From contig FR880046.1 of assembly GCA_000435175.1 (NCBI GenBank), positions 49,852-113,851 of the forward strand: 64,000 nt of DNA, given 5' to 3'. A program made the position numbers and the translations under genes. Position 1 is the stretch's first letter. Every line of letters starts with the position of its first letter. This document shows, in pieces, positions 63,233-64,000 of this stretch. The notes beneath the pieces were generated by a model that searched no databases, was not told where the DNA came from, and was given only the letters and a program-made list of their open reading frames with translations. The DNA comes from Clostridium sp. CAG:245 (GTDB taxonomy: Bacteria; Bacillota; Clostridia; TANB77; CAG-508).

Positions 63233-64000
63233 ATGGGCAAAATTGTCGTTGGACGGTGGGATTGTTCCTACTGTGGCACAAAAGGCATACGTGGTAGTGA
63301 AAGAGAATGCCCTAATTGCGGCAGACCAAGAGGTGAAGATGTAAAATTTTATGTTGATGATCCGAAGGACTATGTTCCAGAAGACGAGGCAACCAAAATT
63401 AGCAAAGAACCTGATTGGATGTGCGAATTTTGTGGCAGCTACAATTCGGCAAAACTCACTAAGTGTATGTCGTGTGGAGCAGAAAGAGGCAAAAGCAAAG
63501 ATTATTTTCAAGTACAGGAGGCAAACAGAGAAAAAGAATCTGGAAAAGCAGAAACTACAGAAAATGATTTTGAACAGAACCACGAAAAAGAAGAAAAGTA
63601 TCAGCACTTCGAAAGCCAGCAAGAAGATTATTCACAGCATGATTTTAGTTCTTACAATTTAGCAAATATTTTTTTAAACAAAAAAGTTATTGCTATTGTT
63701 TTAGCTGTTTTGCTTTCTATTATTGGAGTAATATTCTTATTTACGCCAAAAGAAGTAAACATGCAAATCACAGATTTTTCTTGGAGTAGGAGCATTAGTA
63801 TCGAACAAAACAGAACTTTTCATGAAAGTGATTGGAGCGTTCCAGCTGGAGGCAGAGTTACGTCTCAACAAATGGAATTCCACCATTATCAATCTGTTTT
63901 GGACCATTACGAAACCCGGACCAGAGAAGTTGCAAGAGAGAGACTATCACATTACGAATATAGTACTAGAAAGTATAAATTTAAGTGTGTAAAATCAAAA
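63233..64000 (+). CDS. Zinc-ribbon membrane protein, 3' end cut by window (foreign-type gene with two in-frame CGG)
   Basis: At least 256 residues. Two zinc ribbons open the protein: WDCSYCGTKGIRGSERECPNCGRPRG and WMCEFCGSYNSAKLTKCMSCGAERG. A charged linker, a membrane helix near 150-170 (VIAIVLAVLLSIIGVIFLF) and an extracytoplasmic part follow; the ORF runs off the window end. AAGGAGGTTGAAAA precedes the ATG. CGG is in frame as Arg at 63254 (Val-Gly-Arg-Trp-Asp-Cys) and 63917; a shift at the first would destroy the zinc ribbon. This is direct evidence for Arg at CGG in at least one gene, if it is expressed. Function unknown. Confidence 0.75.
   Translation, partial: MGKIVVGRWDCSYCGTKGIRGSERECPNCGRPRGEDVKFYVDDPKDYVPEDEATKISKEPDWMCEFCGSYNSAKLTKCMSCGAERGKSKDYFQVQEANREKESGKAETTENDFEQNHEKEEKYQHFESQQEDYSQHDFSSYNLANIFLNKKVIAIVLAVLLSIIGVIFLFTPKEVNMQITDFSWSRSISIEQNRTFHESDWSVPAGGRVTSQQMEFHHYQSVLDHYETRTREVARERLSHYEYSTRKYKFKCVKSK

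Noticed and set aside
1..64000. tRNA and rRNA genes
   Set aside because: No cloverleaf with a GTTCGA-type arm or rRNA sequence was recognised on either strand by eye; a tRNAscan-SE run would settle it.

Overview
The window comes from a very AT-rich, endospore-forming member of the Clostridia (Firmicutes). It carries the end of spoIVA, the complete spoIIIAA-AH operon, a spore photoproduct lyase, a dimeric-type glycyl-tRNA synthetase, SAM-I-type control of metK and AGGAGG ribosome binding sites. The sequence does not resolve a genus; an uncultured, host-associated lineage is likely. No tRNA, rRNA or CRISPR array was seen.

Layout. 1-8.4 kb: spoIVA end, a small reverse-strand gene, a probable invertible promoter, an 892-residue pilin-like repeat surface protein, an acyl-CoA synthetase, a hemolysin III protein and a MYG1 protein. 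8.6-16.8 kb: defence island with an Rpn nuclease, a Wadjet JetABCD system and a small RNA-like locus with pseudoknotted repeats. 17-23.3 kb: yebC and spoIIIA. 24-33.7 kb: glyS, thymidine kinase, deoxycytidylate deaminase, two glycosyltransferases, an XRE regulator and uvrA. 34.5-42.5 kb: a cytidylate kinase-like protein, murD, a CBS protein, two membrane proteins and secA. 44.5-49.4 kb: an SOS-type Y-family polymerase operon, then TetR and oleate hydratase. 50-58.7 kb: cell-surface O-acetylation genes (MBOAT and DHHW), a type III toxin-antitoxin locus, tag, a pseudouridine synthase and a MATE-kinase fusion. 59.4-64 kb: a RhuM-Fic protein, splB, the SAM riboswitch with metK, and a zinc-ribbon membrane protein cut by the window end.

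Main discovery candidate. Six genes of the ordinary AT-rich type are broken by seven +1 frame changes (jetD, spoIIIAA, spoIIIAE twice, secA, a RhuM-Fic gene and a small reverse-strand gene). At every one the zero-frame codon is CGG, and skipping its C gives a GGN glycine codon that restores the expected protein. I found no in-frame CGG elsewhere in the ordinary genes. This suggests that CGG is unassigned or starved, and that ribosomes shift +1 at it (or read CGGN as a four-base glycine codon). The complication is a second, scattered set of genes with different base use, most bounded by strong terminators. Five of them hold nine in-frame CGG codons in intact ORFs, so they are either recent imports or evidence of dual decoding.

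Other unusual structure includes a REP-like palindrome family (nine units) that supplies the stop codon of three genes, a second short repeat family, a long-hairpin family with a conserved core and changing but complementary arms, and a 27-bp inverted repeat pair that could flip a promoter upstream of the surface protein.
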